A DNA stretch of 64,000 bases from Xiphophorus maculatus (GCF_002775205.1 NC_036443.1:10283698-10347697); one strand, 5' to 3'; positions 22,044-35,932 are shown, numbered from the stretch's first letter. Translations and numbers: made by a program. Notes: generated by a model not told the origin, from the sequence alone.

Positions 22044-23699
22044 TCTGTACCATTTTGTAAAGACAAAATTAAAAACTTCCTAAATGTATGGGAATCTTTA
22101 GCAGACACGGCAAAACAACACATTCAGGAATTTGTTGCAACTTGAACTGCCATCAAATGTGAGTAAGTCGTGTTTATTTTCAGTACTGCACGGAATGTGC
22201 TTGAAAAATTTGAAAAGCAGACAAGCGTAGGAAAAAGAGGAGCAAGCTGTTTGTTTTGTGTCGACTCCACACTCGGTACATCTTACGTCAGAGGCACGCA
22301 CACACTAAAAAAAACTCAGAGAATGAAAAAAAAAAAGTAAAAAAAACTTTGGAAGCTTTGCAGAGATAATAGTGAACTATTCATCATGTCATGTTTAAAA
22401 GATAACAGGAAAGTCTGGCTCTTTGTGCGACACTGCAGATCTGTACACACAAATACAATCCCTCTTTTTTTTGGCACAAGACACATTAAAACATACTGTA
22501 CTTGTGACCAATTTTATGGAAACGACTAAGGGAAAAAAAACTGACAACAGCCTAGTAAATGACTTCAGTCTGCTGTAGCAGCTGCTGAACAGTATGTTTC
22601 GCTTTGTACTCTCAGGCTGTTGCGCAACCTCGGGTCAGATGTGTGTGAGGGAGGGAGAGGCGGCTCTCCTCACTCTCCTTCCTCTCTCCCTCTCTCTCTC
22701 TCTTGGACCATGAAACACGGCAGTATCCGCCCGCTCAACAGGGGCTAATTGTACAGCATTCCTCTGATCCGGACTCACAAACACAAGCAAAGTACAGTGA
22801 TAAAACAGAAAATTCGGTTTGATCCCAGGAAGACAGGAAGTCTTATTTGGTTGTTTATGAAATCTGTCCAGGAAAAAACATCCAAGTCAAAGTACTTTTA
22901 AAATTGTTCTATCCCACCAGAAGTTATTGTCCTATTATTGGGATTATCTAATCCTTCTTGATGTCAAAGCATTGGAAATTTACACTTAATGCACTATTAA
23001 CTGCAGCTAAAGGAGCATTTCACATTAATATGAAGCTATAAATTAATCCCACCTGACCGAAGGTCAATACCTTAACCATCGCATCGTCCTTTAAGTCTCA
23101 CAGTCCTGCTTTGTTTCACGGCCCGTATCAGACGTCTGAGAGCCGAAGTGGGAAGCAAACCATTCGAAACACGCAAAGTTAACCCCACACAGACCAAACA
23201 AAACATTGGCTCATCTGTGTGTTTGAATATTAATATCATTCCTAAACCAACCCGTCTGTGGCGTCATTTCCATCCGAGAGCCTCGGCGATGGAAGACGCT
23301 GAACAATTAGGAATTCTGTGGGCAATTACTCAGCATCCATGAATGGAAGCACTCTCAGCCGTGAATGGGCCTTTGTGCAACCCCGGTGGAGAGTCGGCCA
23401 AGCCTGAAAATACAAGTGAACTCTCCCATGAGGTTAGGACGAGAGATCCGCCATGGAGACGGGCCGGCGTGGCCGAAGCATGAGCCTGCGCCGCGCATGG
23501 TGAATGTGCGTGTTGGCTCACGGCGAAGGACGAGGAGCAAGTTGGGGGAAGCAGTTTGTTTTAGGTCGTGCAGGAGCTTGATGTGCTGTCCTTGGCGGGC
23601 ACCAACTTCACATTTGTCAGGCTTTTCACCGGTCAGACGGGTATGGATGAGCCTATTGTTGCAGTGTGTTTGCACAAATGATGTGCTTTAAATCCACAA

Positions 23700-24110
23700 A
23701 TTCATCAGTGTGTGGTGAGAGCTTACCAACTAGCATGAAGTTTTTATAGCCACAACAGCAATAACAAAAAAAAAATTTGTCCTTAGCAGCCTCACCCACA
23801 GCATGATGCTGCCACCGCCATGTTTCACCATGGGGATGGTGTGTCACCGTAAAAAAATAAATAAATAATCGTCTCTAATTTACGGTAAAATACCTTACAA
23901 TTTAACTGTAAATTATATGGTAAGATTCAGAATTTTACCATATTTATATGGTGAAATTCTGGCAACCACAGCTGCCGGTATTTTAGAAACATTTTTATTT
24001 TACAGTGAATGTGCAATGTTGGTTTTCTGCCACACGCACAGTGATTTTGCCTGTGTTAACTTAATTAAATTTTTAATTTTTCATCTGACCAGAGCACAGG
24101 ATTGACAAAG
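23700..24110 (-). mobile_element. Tc1-like element fragment with transposase motif
   Basis: On the minus strand, 23842-23797 translates to VKHGGGSIMLW, the conserved GGG-S-M-WG block of Tc1 transposases. Downstream, TTTTTCATCTGACCAGAGCA (about 24075-24095, plus strand) is another conserved block of the same family, in the expected order. The frame is broken elsewhere, so this is a dead copy. Confidence 0.65.
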
Positions 24111-24341
24111 ATTTAAGAAAAATCTAATGTTTTATTGTTATTATTATTTTTTAACCAAGGAAATCAGATTTAAAATCCACAATGAAAATACTTCAAACCA
24201 AATTAAAAACTAGAGCTGGCTTTATTAAAGGTTAAATAAATGTTGCAGACTCCCAACAGTATTCTCAACATCAAGCGTTTTTTTAATAACATATAAGTTT
24301 AGGTAATATCATGTAAAGGTTACATGTCCAAGCCAATCATG

Positions 24342-24372
24342 CATTATCACTTTAATTTTTAAAGTGATAATG
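24342..24372. repeat. 13-bp inverted repeat
   Basis: The arms CATTATCACTTTA (24342-24354) and TAAAGTGATAATG (24360-24372) are exact reverse complements around a 5-nt AT-only loop. Confidence 0.85.
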
Positions 24373-25365
24373 GTCGGTACTGTGTGTAGCAGAGGATTAA
24401 TATTACTCTCACCACACACAGACCTCTAAATAAAACTAATATTCTGATCCATCTACTACATATGACACAATTTTACTTTCAGTTTACACACACAAAAAAA
24501 TGTAGAAGGCTCAGCCCAAGTGTGTCATGCAGTTTTAAAGCACATGAATGAATTCTGGAACCTGATTACCCATTGTAAACCATAAAAAGTGTGGACACGC
24601 CTGTGGTGCCGTTCATAAAGTCATGTACGCAGAAAACAGGTCATAAAATGAGCGGCCCTGTTTTCCTTTTGAAAAAGATTTCATGAAGATCAAGCCAATG
24701 AATATTACAATTTACAGCAAACATGTATATTAAACAATATACTATAGTTGTATAACTATTGTTATTAAATTATGGTATCATACCCGTCGGTATAGGTAAT
24801 TCAGCATTAATTATTTCTAAGGTAAACTGGATGAAATGAACTTATGTAGTTGGACAAGAGTAAACCAGGAACAGTGCTGGTGGCCACCTATGCTCTGTTT
24901 TATTTATGCAGTTTGTTCACTAACCAGGCTAACAGCTATTAGCAATCCAGGATAATTTCAATGTATTTTTCATCAAATCGTACTTTGACACTGTGGCATA
25001 ATGTTCGCTGAAGAAAGTTCAATGGTCAGTAAAATACAAATCGCAAGATGTGCAAAAGAACTGCTTACTGCAGCCAGCCATCATTTTACATTCAAGGCAG
25101 CCATGTTGGTTTTTGCAATGAGGGTTGGTGACAAAATTGTCTGTGTATATATAACTATTTATATATATATATATGTTTTTTTTTTACTTATAAGGCGCTT
25201 TTATTTGTTTTCTAACTTCAGACATGAAAATTTAAACCTACAAAAATACAATACAATACAAGAAGCGTATTTTAACAAAGTCAGTCAACCAACCAGGCAG
25301 TACAAAGTTTAATAATGTTTCTTCTTCTATATCTAAATCTCATTGCTTTACTGTTTTATAAACTG

Positions 25366-25849
<484 letters not shown>

Positions 25850-26445
25850 TTTTTTGGGGGGGAAACGTAACTTAAAAACATTTTTGAAACTTAATGTATT
25901 GGTGTATCAATGAGATAGAGTTTGTAATTGTAACGTGACAAAATATAAAACTGTATCTGAACAGTTTATCTGAATAGTTTTACACAGCCATATTATTTTA
26001 GTAAATATATAATTATGGTTTTGCAAGCCATTTCGGATCTCTTCAGCGCCCTCTGTCGGGCCCAAAGGGAATTGGTTGCCTTTCAAATCAGTCAGTAATC
26101 CAGTAGCGGGACAGCAGGACAGCGGAGAGTCCCTCTGGACAAATCACCTAATCTATGTGGGTTATTAGCGTTTTCGACACATTAAAAAGAGCATAATTTG
26201 AACTGCAACTTTGTATAAACGCTCTAAATCCATTAAAAACTATTTTTGAACAGAGGATGTTTTCTAAATTAAATTCCCGTGAGCAAAGGGGCTCCCTAAA
26301 TTCACAGCGTAAACTAGCTCAAGAAGACAACGTGTTCTTTTATATTATACACAAGCCTATGTAATTTACAGTCACCCTTTTTATTCAACTATAAGTCCCA
26401 GTTTATCAGCGGTAAAGCAATCGGCAAAAACTTAAAAAATCTTAC

Positions 26446-26620
26446 CAGAAATAAATCCCGACTATGTCTCCATGACGTAGACGCGTCCTGATCGGTCCTT
26501 GCTTCTCCAGATCGTTCAGAATCAGAAGTGTAGCTGTTGTGGGCCGGAGTCCCATCAGAACCGAGCCATGTGCAACATCCTTCCTCTGTCAACAAGGCAG
26601 GGAGGTGAAACCGATTTGGT
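26446..26620 (-). other. errfi1: Candidate 5' (first) exon of errfi1
   Basis: Read on the minus strand, a TATA-like ATTTATAAGG (26656-26647) is followed at the usual distance by a leader that ends in a strong donor, TTTATTTCTG|GTAAGA (exon end 26446). The orientation matches errfi1, and human ERRFI1 also has a non-coding first exon. The leader has a frame starting MLTEEGCC that is open to the donor. It could be an upstream ORF or, if spliced to the weaker acceptor next to the errfi1 start, an N-terminal extension. I favour the first reading. The exact cap site is a guess. Confidence 0.45.
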
Positions 26621-26639
26621 CAGAGTGACGCAGTTTTTC

Positions 26640-26710
26640 ATAACTCCTTATAAATGGATCCAACACCCTGTGAGCGTTACTGTAGCTCCACCCATTGCTG
26701 CCTTAAAGGG
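26640..26710 (-). promoter_or_regulatory. Candidate errfi1 core promoter (TATA box)
   Basis: On the minus strand the order is CCTTTAAGGCAGC, GGGTGGAGCTAC, then CCATTTATAAGGAG, a TATA-like box at 26656-26647. A TGACGCAG half-CRE lies about 30-40 nt further down, inside the leader. An inducible TATA promoter would suit an immediate-early feedback inhibitor. No experimental support is visible. Confidence 0.4.
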
Positions 26711-26879
26711 GAAAAATCTCCCTGAACATGAAACATTCCACCATTCATAAAAAAAATAATAAATAAATAAAAAAAAGAAAAAGAACTCACCAAATACAGT
26801 TCAAAATGAAAAACATTTGCTCGGTGAGATTCTTCAAAATGCCATATTTTAAATGGGTTTTCATTTTTTCGTCTTCAAA

Positions 26880-27390
26880 GAAGCATCTTGCTTCAGACCT
26901 ACTGTATATCTTTCTGTTTAATCAATGGGACAGAGCAACACAAAGTAGCAGCATATAACTGTGAAGCAGACACAGAAGCTTTATTATTTGTATATTTAAT
27001 TACAAATAAGAGTTCACAAAAAATGCATTTTTATATACATTTTTGAATAGTTTAAATTATTTTGTAAGACTGCTCATAATGACAGGTGTCGGTCTTCTGG
27101 AGGAAAGACTTTAACAGCTTTGCACATCTAGAGAACAACATTTATTCCCAGTCTAATTTGTAAAGTGACTCAATCTGTGTCCGGTTGTTTTCAGAGTGTC
27201 TGTGAACATTCATTTTGAATCCTTGCAACAGATTGTCAACTGAATTTGGGGTAGACTTTGACTAGGCCATTCTAACACGAGAACATACTTTGAACTAATC
27301 GAACATTGTAGCTGTGGCTGTTTGAGTGTATTTTCAGCCTCAAGTTCAAGTTTCTTCCTGCCCTGTTTGTAGCTCCATCCACCCTCCCAT
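26880..27390 (+). mobile_element. Tc1/mariner-derived repeat, degenerate copy
   Basis: GAGCAACACAAAGTAGCAGC near 26935, CAACTGAATTTGGGGTAGAC and then TTTGACTAGGCCATTCTAAC near 27255 are in the order seen in other copies of this fish Tc1-type family. No reading frame is kept. Confidence 0.6.
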
Positions 27391-28829
27391 CAACTGTGAC
27401 CAGAATTGCAATTTTACCTTCTTTTTTTTCTTCTTTTTTTTTTAACACAGTTCAAGTTTTTTGTAGATTCTTGCCTTTTAGAAACTGTCCAGCAAACAGA
27501 AGGATCATTCGTCAGCTCATTCCCCGCTCTTCCTCCCGACAGCCGGCGATTCTTCAGCAAATGAGCTGTCTACTCACAGAAGAAGGTCAAAGGTTGTGGT
27601 CTGAAACCCACTCAGACATCTGAGGAGCCTGATTTTCTTCCTGCCCGCCTCCTCCAGCTTGTCAAACCCCAACCGTATAACGATTAGACCGCAGAGAACA
27701 GGCAAAGAGAGGGAGTGTGTTTCAAATCACTCATAATAACATAAAATCCAATGCGTTTCGCTGGAAAAATAAAGAGAAATGGGAACTAGAGCGTGTCGCG
27801 CTGCAGGAAGCGGTGGGTTGCAACAAAGAGCTGCAGCTAATTAGAGGCAAGAGTTTCATAAGCATTTCTCCTGGTAGATGTTGCATCCGTCAGAATTCGG
27901 CAACAATGTGCGCGCAAGTGCCGTAAACGTCAACTCAATGGATAAGAATTTTAACTATTTAAACCTGCAGCTGTTGTAAATGAAGCATTTTTCACGTCTT
28001 ACTAATGCGCGTGTCACATAAACAAAGCTCTCGTGTGTCACACTTTAGTCGCAGCGACCACTAACAGGTTTATCGGGGCTAAGAGCGTTGGGATTCAAAA
28101 GAATGTGAAACTCAGACAGAGGACAGGTTGACCGTGACTTTGAAAGCAGCACCAGGCATGTCTGCCTGCAGTCTGTGGTGCTGCTTCTAATTACTATTAC
28201 ATGTTTGTGCACAGCTGGTTCCTCCATAAGAGAATTCCCTGTGTCACCATGTCGGCAGATCCACCTACACAGACATATTTACCACAGAAAACACATGTTA
28301 ACACCTCCTTCCTTCATCTCCTGTTCCACCTCAAGACATTGTTTATTTTCTGACCAGATGTAAAACTTCTTTCATCCTCTCTTCCTTGCAGGGAAATCCT
28401 ATCTTATAATTTATGTTATTATATATTTTTTTAAATGTTCATCAATATCTTCATCAATATCTTCGGTCAAACTGGTCCTTAAAAGGTTTGGGGGATAATA
28501 ATAAGTGCGGTGGTGGGAGGTGCTGCAGATGTGGAAGGTGGGCTTCTTACAGCACTGACAGCTGTGAGAGACGGAGATCTGTGAGAGCAGGAAATGATTT
28601 GACCTCTGCCCTGGGAGGTTGGCTCACCCCAACAACGACTCCCACAGCTTTCAGAATCCAGGGTCACCACATGCGCACACGGAGGCCACCGGTCAAAGTG
28701 GAAAACATTCAAAATCATCTTTACATGATGACATTTGAGAAATAACTGTGCACATTTTTTAAGGATGAATGCTTTTTTTTTAATTTAAGAAGACAAATAC
28801 GTGTAGAGGAATGCAATAGTATTTATATC

Positions 28830-29345
28830 CTTTGACTTTTTTTTTTTTGGTCATATTACAACCACCATCCTTAATGTAGTTTATTGGGGTTTGATGTGAA
28901 GGTTTGTTAAACAACAACAAGCAAAAACAAAAAAACATCAGTGAAGAAACAACAACGACATTCGAGCACAGCCAACAGGTCAGGGAGAACGTTTTGGAGG
29001 TCTCAAACACACCAAGACCAGACTATCTACTTTCTACTGGCGGGACGAGGAGGGCATCACTTGGAGAAGCAGCCAAGTAACTGCTCTGGAGGATCTGCTG
29101 AAACCTATAGTTCATCTGTGAGAACAGAACAGGACAGCTATTAGCTGGGACTTTCGAGTTGTACTTTGCCAGAAGACAACCTTTATTGCACGAAACTCCT
29201 CCTTGGAGTTTGGCCAAAGTCATATAGGGGAAAGAAAGTGCTCTAGTCAGTGGAAACCAGCAGAAAACCTCAAAAACATTGAGGTGACAAAATGTGTTTG
29301 AGAAGCTTTGGGGCTCCAATGGGAAAAAAACAGAGCAGTTTCACC
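28830..29345 (+). mobile_element. Tc1/mariner-derived repeat, degenerate copy
   Basis: It starts with GGTCATATTACAACCACCAT and TTTATTGGGGTTTGATGTGA. The body has GGAGAAGCAGCCAAGTAACT and CTCTGGAGGATCTGCTGAAA, and near the end AAAGTGCTCTAGTCAGTGGA AACC corresponds to the family block coding for WSDE(T)-type transposase residues. Many frameshifts are present. Confidence 0.6.
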
Positions 29346-32300
29346 ACTATGTCACACCGAGGTCACAGGTCCAACCACGCATCTCATTGCTCAACATGAA
29401 GTCAGTCAAATTTATAAAACTATGAGTCTTCCTTTGAGCAAACACATCATCTGGGACAGTGGGTGATTGCCTACCCAGATTTCCAAACAGCATGTGGTGA
29501 ATGCATTGTGTAGGGTTATGATTTACATTGCATACACAGGTTTAGGTCCTCAGTCATTATATGACCTTATATGGGCGTACTTAGAGTGCTATTGCAATAG
29601 AGCAGCGATGATCGGAGGATTTCATTTGATGCTTCTCCAACACTTTTAAGGGGTGCTTTGATCCAGCTCCATATTTGGAGTGTCTGTTGCCCTGAGGATT
29701 TATTTATACCAATGGTTCGAAGTCTGAAGCTTTGTTTGGTCCAGATCAACAAATCAACTTTCCAGTTTCTTCCAGGAAAACACCTTTCTGTGCTGTCCTT
29801 CAGCTTCTGTCTGCGTAAGGAAACACAAACACAACCGGTCAACTACGACATGAAGGCTTCAGAAACAAGCCAGCATCAGCAATGCCAACTGATTTTTTTT
29901 GTCCTGTGAAACCGCTCTGTTGCACCGAGTCCACCCACGCGCTCTCCTACGCAGGTCACATCAGAACTATTTACTGATTTATGAAATGTCTCTCATTGTA
30001 CAACACAAATTAGGTTAAGGTTAAGTAATTTTTTTGTTTGCTGATTTTGACATTTTCTTTTCCTCCGGGAGGAATGATGCACACCTTTGTCTTGCTTGTT
30101 TAGTTTTACCTAAAGTTGAAATTCACCACGTTTTGCATGGCTGTGAGGATACGGTAGTCATATCTTGACCACAACTTTCACACTTTAAGTTACAGAATGG
30201 ATGTACATAAAAAATGATTTTTTTTAAAGATGGCTCTGGTCAAAAGGGACATGTTTTCTGAGCTCATAGACATGTCAGAAACTGAAACTTCAATAAAAAC
30301 TGGTTATGTTTTAAATCATATTAAAATACATTAGACTTTGTTGTTGTAATGTGCAGAAGGTAAAATGAACATCAGAGAGCAGCATGAAAAGATCATCTCA
30401 TAACCTGAAATTTAAAACTAAGGGCCCAGGAATCCCACTGGGCATCTGAACTCTAATTCTGATATACAAAACTTGTCCACAGTCCCAGGAAATTGAACTT
30501 AGATTGTAATTTGGACTTTCTTGGTCTTTCACCTCTTTTTCTAAGTAAGATGTTGTTTATTTGGCCTTTATGAAGCAAGGCTCATCCAGCTGTGTTTTGA
30601 ACTTGTTCCTGTCAGAGTACATGGGATGAGACAAAAGTCAATATTTGAAACATTTGCAGTTCTGACATTGTGTCCTGAGAGCAAAGTCTGGTTGAGTCAG
30701 ACCAAGATACGCAAAGTCTACTTCAGGACAGCAGAAACTAGTCATGCACGATAATGTCTTTGTTTGATGTTTATCTACAGCGTGTCTGTGTCATGATTGG
30801 TACATGGTATGGTAAAAGCCCACTGATTTCTCTAGAAAAAGACTGGTCAGCACAGCACTCAATAACCCAAAGTCTTCAAGCATGACACAGACAATCTTCC
30901 AAACTCCTTCTCCTTTCTTCTCCCACTCCAGCCCTCCTCCTCCCCTTTCCGTCTCTCGCCTCACTTACTCCAGCTCTGCCGCTTCCTGTTGAGTCACAGC
31001 CGGAGCCAGACTGTTCCATGTTTTACAGCTTACTGCGCCCCTCTAATCTTTCCTATTACACTTCCTCGTTCACGGTGCCTCTCTCACACAGAGGAACTGT
31101 GACGTTGAGTGGAAATCGCTGCCTGGAAGCAGCCAGAAGGAAAGGAAAATCAGGTCAGAAGGGAAGGGGGGGTGGGTGGGAGTTGCATCTTCCTGGCAAC
31201 GGGTACTGTTTCATGAAGCAAACTGTTTGGAAAATGATAGGATAAGCAGCTCTGCAGATAAATCACCACCTCATTCGTCACAACCTGTCATTAGCCTTTG
31301 TCATCAATGGGAAAAAATTTAGCTTTAGGCAAAAAAAAAAAAAAAAAAAGAAGAAGAAGAAGGGGAGCAGTGAAAAAACCAGCAATAATCCAAAAAGCCT
31401 GTTCACTGAATTGGAAGACCTTCACTTTCTGCTTGTGTGTATTGGAAGACGTTTCAAAGTAGGAGGAAGTGATGATGTAGTGGGGTTAGAGCTCGTGTTA
31501 AACATATTAATGGCCTGCCTGTGTGTGAAGGAGGGCTGAGGGAGGGCAGGGCACAGGGAAACGAAAAGGCTTGGAGGTGGATGGGTTGAGTCACTGAAAA
31601 ATGCAGCTGCTGACTCAGTTTGCAAACTTGTCTCCTGGACAATATCTTTACCATGGTTGTGTGTAACCTGTTAGCAATGGAAGGGAATTCTTTCAACCAG
31701 ATCTGTAAAAACCTCAGAGAGAGAGAGATAAAATCTCAAATATGAGTCAGAAATGTGGTCTTTTTTGATTTACTCTGAGATTTCTCGAAATTTCCAGCAA
31801 ATCACAGTAAATGGAAAAGTAATTCTCCACTTGAAGGCGTGTCTGTTCACATCACTCCTGTAATCCCATTCTGGCAGCAGGTCAAAGTTTTTTTCTGATT
31901 CAACCATTTCGTCACATTTCTCTACACACCCTTCTTTCCAAAGTAATCTTATAACTTGGACAATACAATCTTCAACACATTATGATCCCTCCATGAATAT
32001 AGAGTGCGGGATACAATATGGAGTTAGTCATCCTGCTTGTGTTGCAAAGGTCCAGAAAGGCTGCTGTTGACATTATGATGTTCACAGGGTAATTAAGGAC
32101 ACCTCCCTCCATAATGCAATGTCACGTCCTGATAACAATCTGAGAAGCCATTCAATGGTATCGTGATGTGCAAGAATAACATATATCAGTAGTATAAATC
32201 ACTCTAGGAGGTTTAAGGGTATATTTGCTCAATAGATTACACCGATTGAAAAATGAAACCGATAGAGACTTGGCCCCACACCACCCAATTGAATTACCTT

Positions 32301-32430
32301 ATTATCTTATATTATAATATAAATTTATGTTGATTACATATATAAGGTGCTTAGTCCATTTTGCTTCCTAAAAACATCTCAACTGGAGCTGGACTATCAT
32401 ATTTATTTAATATGCCTTTTACACCAAAGA

Positions 32431-32431
<1 letters not shown>

Positions 32432-32523
<92 letters not shown>
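32432..32523. repeat. (CTAA)n tetranucleotide microsatellite
   Basis: About 23 near-perfect CTAA/AACT units. It is not the vertebrate telomere hexamer. Confidence 0.97.
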
Positions 32524-33874
32524 TTCAATAGGTTCCACAAAAGCAATCAGAGATAAGTTACTAACATGTATTGGGAAGTCAGTCTGTTCAGGATTTAGCA
32601 CTGCGCTAAATTCATTTAAGACACATTTTTACGTTTTTAAATAGTATTTAAACTTAATGCCGTACATTGAGTTGACTAAGCTGGTTAAATTTTAACCAAA
32701 TGTGACACAAGTCAGCGGTTGACTTACATGGAGGCCCTGTCTCCATCTTATTGCACTGACCTTAACTCAGGCAAGTGAGGTCTGCAGACCTTTACATCCT
32801 GGATGAGTCTTTGGTGCTCTCGGAACAATTTCTGTTTGCCACTCCTAGGACGGTTCAATAGTCTCCTGTGTTTCCTCAGTTTGTCAATGTTGTCCCTCAC
32901 AGTGAGTCATTAAAGCAGAAGAAGTGATAACCTTCGACACTGACTCTGTTTCTCACCTGTTGTTGAATTTCTGTGGATCAGGGCTTAATGACCTATTTTG
33001 ACCTACTTCATGTTCTTAGACAGACACTCACACATAATTTGACTAGTCTGGACAGCTTATTTCCTTTAATAAATTAATTAAATCAGTGGTTTAACTTATT
33101 TTCTCTATGGATGTTGTATCTTTGTCAAATATTAAATTTAGTTTAACTGGAAGAATTTAAGTTTGATTTTATTTTTAAAGGAATAAACTGGAGTGGGGCC
33201 TTTGAAAAATTAGATGCAGATTCCCTTGAAATGCAACACAATTACAACAAGTGATTTCCTTTCTGGAGTTGCTGACTGGGTCATGTTTTCAGATTGTGGA
33301 ATGTCAAAGGAAAATGACAGGACAAAGGAGCGAAGCACAGCTGGGAATCTGCTGGAAACAAGATATTACTCAATCCCACATGTCACACAGAAAACAAACT
33401 ACACACGGTTAGTGAAAATTCACTTTAGAATCAGGTTTTTAATGCTTTATTTACCATGAGAAACTGACAGCTTCCCGCTTTGTGCAATTTTTGTGTATCT
33501 TGCTTGTAATACCATACAATTGTTAGTAAAGGTATGACTTACAACTAGGAACAAGAATCTGTGGATCAGCTGGTCACAGTCATTTAGATATTACATTTTA
33601 CATGTAAAACCTTTGCTGTAAAAGTTCTTGCAATGTAATACAACTGAGCTGTGAAATTATATATAAAACAATGCTGGGCAGTGGTATGAAAGAAGAGTCA
33701 GAACAATTCCTACATTAAGTTGAACTAAATCCCTGCCCAGAGGTTTAATCTGAGAAGCTGGAGGTTCTGGGAAATGTGCCAAATTTCTGTACTGATGTGA
33801 ACAGACGATGTGTTATAATTTACTTTGAGAAGTTAAGTGATACATCTCACCATCTCATGGATAACAGAGGTGCT

Positions 33875-34345
33875 TTACAAAAGTATTCATACATTTGAAA
33901 TGCTTTGATTTCTAAAAATAGTTTATGGCACATAATTGTGAACCAAGTACAGTTGCAACTCTTTTAGGGTATACCTCGACCAGCTTCACACATCTAAAAA
34001 CAAATATTTCTGCCTTTCTTTGCAAAATAGATTTCAATGGAACTCAAGAGTGTCTGTAAAAAGCTACTTTCATTTTGACATAAATTTCTGATTGAATCGA
34101 GATCTGAACTTTGACTGGGTCATTAGAGCACATCAATATTCTTTCATTGAAACCATCCCATTCTTCCCCCTGGCTGTGTGATGAGGGTCGTTGATCACGG
34201 AGCATCATAATCCCTTTAAACAGATTTTGTTGCCAGGATTGTATTTAGGTTTATCCATCTTCATACCAACTTTCACCCTCTTGACCCCTCCTTACTGTAG
34301 AAAAGTGTCCCCACAGCATATGGGGAAAAAAGTCCAAAAGTCATG
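33875..34345 (+). mobile_element. Tc1/mariner-derived repeat, degenerate copy
   Basis: GTGCTTTACAAAAGTATTCA at 33,871-33,890 is the family terminus. ATAATTGTGAACCAAGTACA, then GAACTTTGACTGGGTCATTA and CCCCACAGCATATGGGGAAA (about 34,310) follow in the family order. Non-coding relic. Confidence 0.6.
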
Positions 34346-34820
34346 AAAACTTTAGCAGACACTGTACATTAAAGGTAGTGAATACATAGAAGTTAAAACA
34401 GAATACTGGGTGGAAAACAGGTACACCCTTTTAATTTAATCCTACAGTAGAGTGGTTGACTTAATGAGAAGAAATAAGATATGAATCAGAAACCCATTTA
34501 CAGAGAACAGAAGGTCATTAAGCCTTCTGTTCTCTGCTGTGAGCAGATAGGTGTGTTGACTATGCTGCATTAAAGCAGTTTGACTGCATTTCTGTCTCTC
34601 TCCTGTTTTATACATCAATGTTATTGCCAGTCTGGGTCATGTGATTAATTTCACATTTTTTTAGAGGTTCTAGTGATCACAACACCACTTTTTCCTGCTC
34701 AAATTTAGCAAACCACTGTCAACGCATTTAATTTCAACTCGTCGATTTCAGAGATGTAAAGTACAATAGTGACACCTAGTGGTTGGAGTGTAAGCCTGCA
34801 AACATTGATTAGACTGGGTG

Positions 34821-34997
34821 AGAATTAGGAACTGCATAGACTGGCGACCTGGCCAGGGTGTTAGCTGGAGATAGACACCAGCACCCCACCTCACCCCACT
34901 AGGGGCAATGGATGGATGGATGGATGGATGGATGGATGGATGGATGGATGGATGGATGGATGGACGGACGGATGGATGAAGAATTAGGAAATGCAAA
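34821..34997 (+). mobile_element. 5'-truncated retroposon with GGAT tail and target-site duplication
   Basis: The insert begins with GACTGGCGACCTGGCCAGGG, runs through GATAGACACCAGCACCCCAC, and ends in a GGAT/ATGG microsatellite (34908-34978). It is the 3' end of the same repeat type as at 8.15-8.42 kb. It is flanked by AGAATTAGGAACTGCATAG (34821-34839) and AGAATTAGGAAATGCAAAG (34980-34998), identical at 17 of 19 positions, which is what a target-site duplication looks like. The GGAT array thus grew from the element's own tail. Confidence 0.7.
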
Positions 34998-35639
34998 GTT
35001 CAGGGCCAAGTTAAAGCCCAGACCTTGATCTGATTGTGATGGTGTGGTTGGATAACATTTCCACAGACTGAGGCATAGACTGGTACCAGAGCCACGTATT
35101 AGAGGATAGGGTGTCCTAACTAAATCAGTAAGAATGACCTTTAAAAAAATAAAATAAAATTATGGAGAAACTATTAAAAAAGAGTACAAATTGAAGACTA
35201 AATTAAATGAGATTAAAATCTTTGTGGGAAATGTAGATATCTGGGCATAAAAATTAAACAATTCAAATTTAAACCCTGCAGAAACAGTTTATAAGCTTTG
35301 TTAAAAAAAACAACAAAAAACTAATTTCACTCACGCGACTTGGATGCAACGCCTGAGTCAATTTTATTTAGCCATAATGTATTCATTGTTTTTAATTCTC
35401 TTTAAACTTTAACATAATTTTACAAAATAATCAAAGACCAGAATACTAAGACTATTACCAAGATAACCCAAGAAACAAGCAGAAAAAAAGTTTGATGTCG
35501 TTGTAAACAGTGACTTGTTCCAAAAGCTTCTGTAGAACACGAATACAATTATGAACCGAACCAAGAAAATCACTCAGTTCCCAGAACATTCATACAGAAG
35601 CTGGGAAAATGGCAAAAAATAAAATGTAAAATCAGAAAT

Positions 35640-35645
35640 TTTATT
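35640..35645 (-). promoter_or_regulatory. Candidate polyadenylation signal of the oxidoreductase gene
   Basis: TTTATT on the plus strand is AATAAA on the minus strand, about 290 nt downstream of the oxidoreductase stop codon at 35933-35935. Confidence 0.4.
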
Positions 35646-35932
35646 GTGAAAAGTGCACAGACATTCCTGCCCTGATCATTTCAGAAAACAGCAATTAAAA
35701 ATATCATAACAAAGCAAAAATAATTACTTCCTCAGTCACATAAAGCTTTGTTAGTTGTGTGTTCATTCCTTGAATATCAAAATATCCCATTTATGACAGT
35801 AGATTCTATTTCAATCAACAGAAAATATTCAAGTTATATTCCACACACGATTTGGACCCTTTTAACTCTAAATTCTTTTAGTAATTTGTAACAGTTCTAT
35901 TTATAAGAACTGAACAGTGACATACTGCCGCT

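Larger units (their letters stand above)
26720..35932. other. Gene desert between errfi1 and the oxidoreductase gene
   Basis: About 9 kb with no exon series that I can support on either strand. It holds three Tc1-type relics (26.9, 28.9 and 33.9 kb), the CTAA array at 32.4 kb, a 5'-truncated retroposon with a GGAT tail at 34.84-34.98 kb, and a poly-A/GAA tract near 31,330. The stretch 30.9-31.2 kb is somewhat less AT-rich, but I see no gene. Distal errfi1 enhancers could lie here; the sequence alone does not show them. Confidence 0.6.

Noticed and set aside
23355-23691. Overlapping frames of 106 and 108 codons on opposite strands
   Set aside because: Open on both strands because of local GC content. 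There are no domains, and the composition is low-information.
32432-32523. CTAA array as an interstitial telomere
   Set aside because: The unit is the tetranucleotide CTAA, not the vertebrate hexamer CCCTAA.
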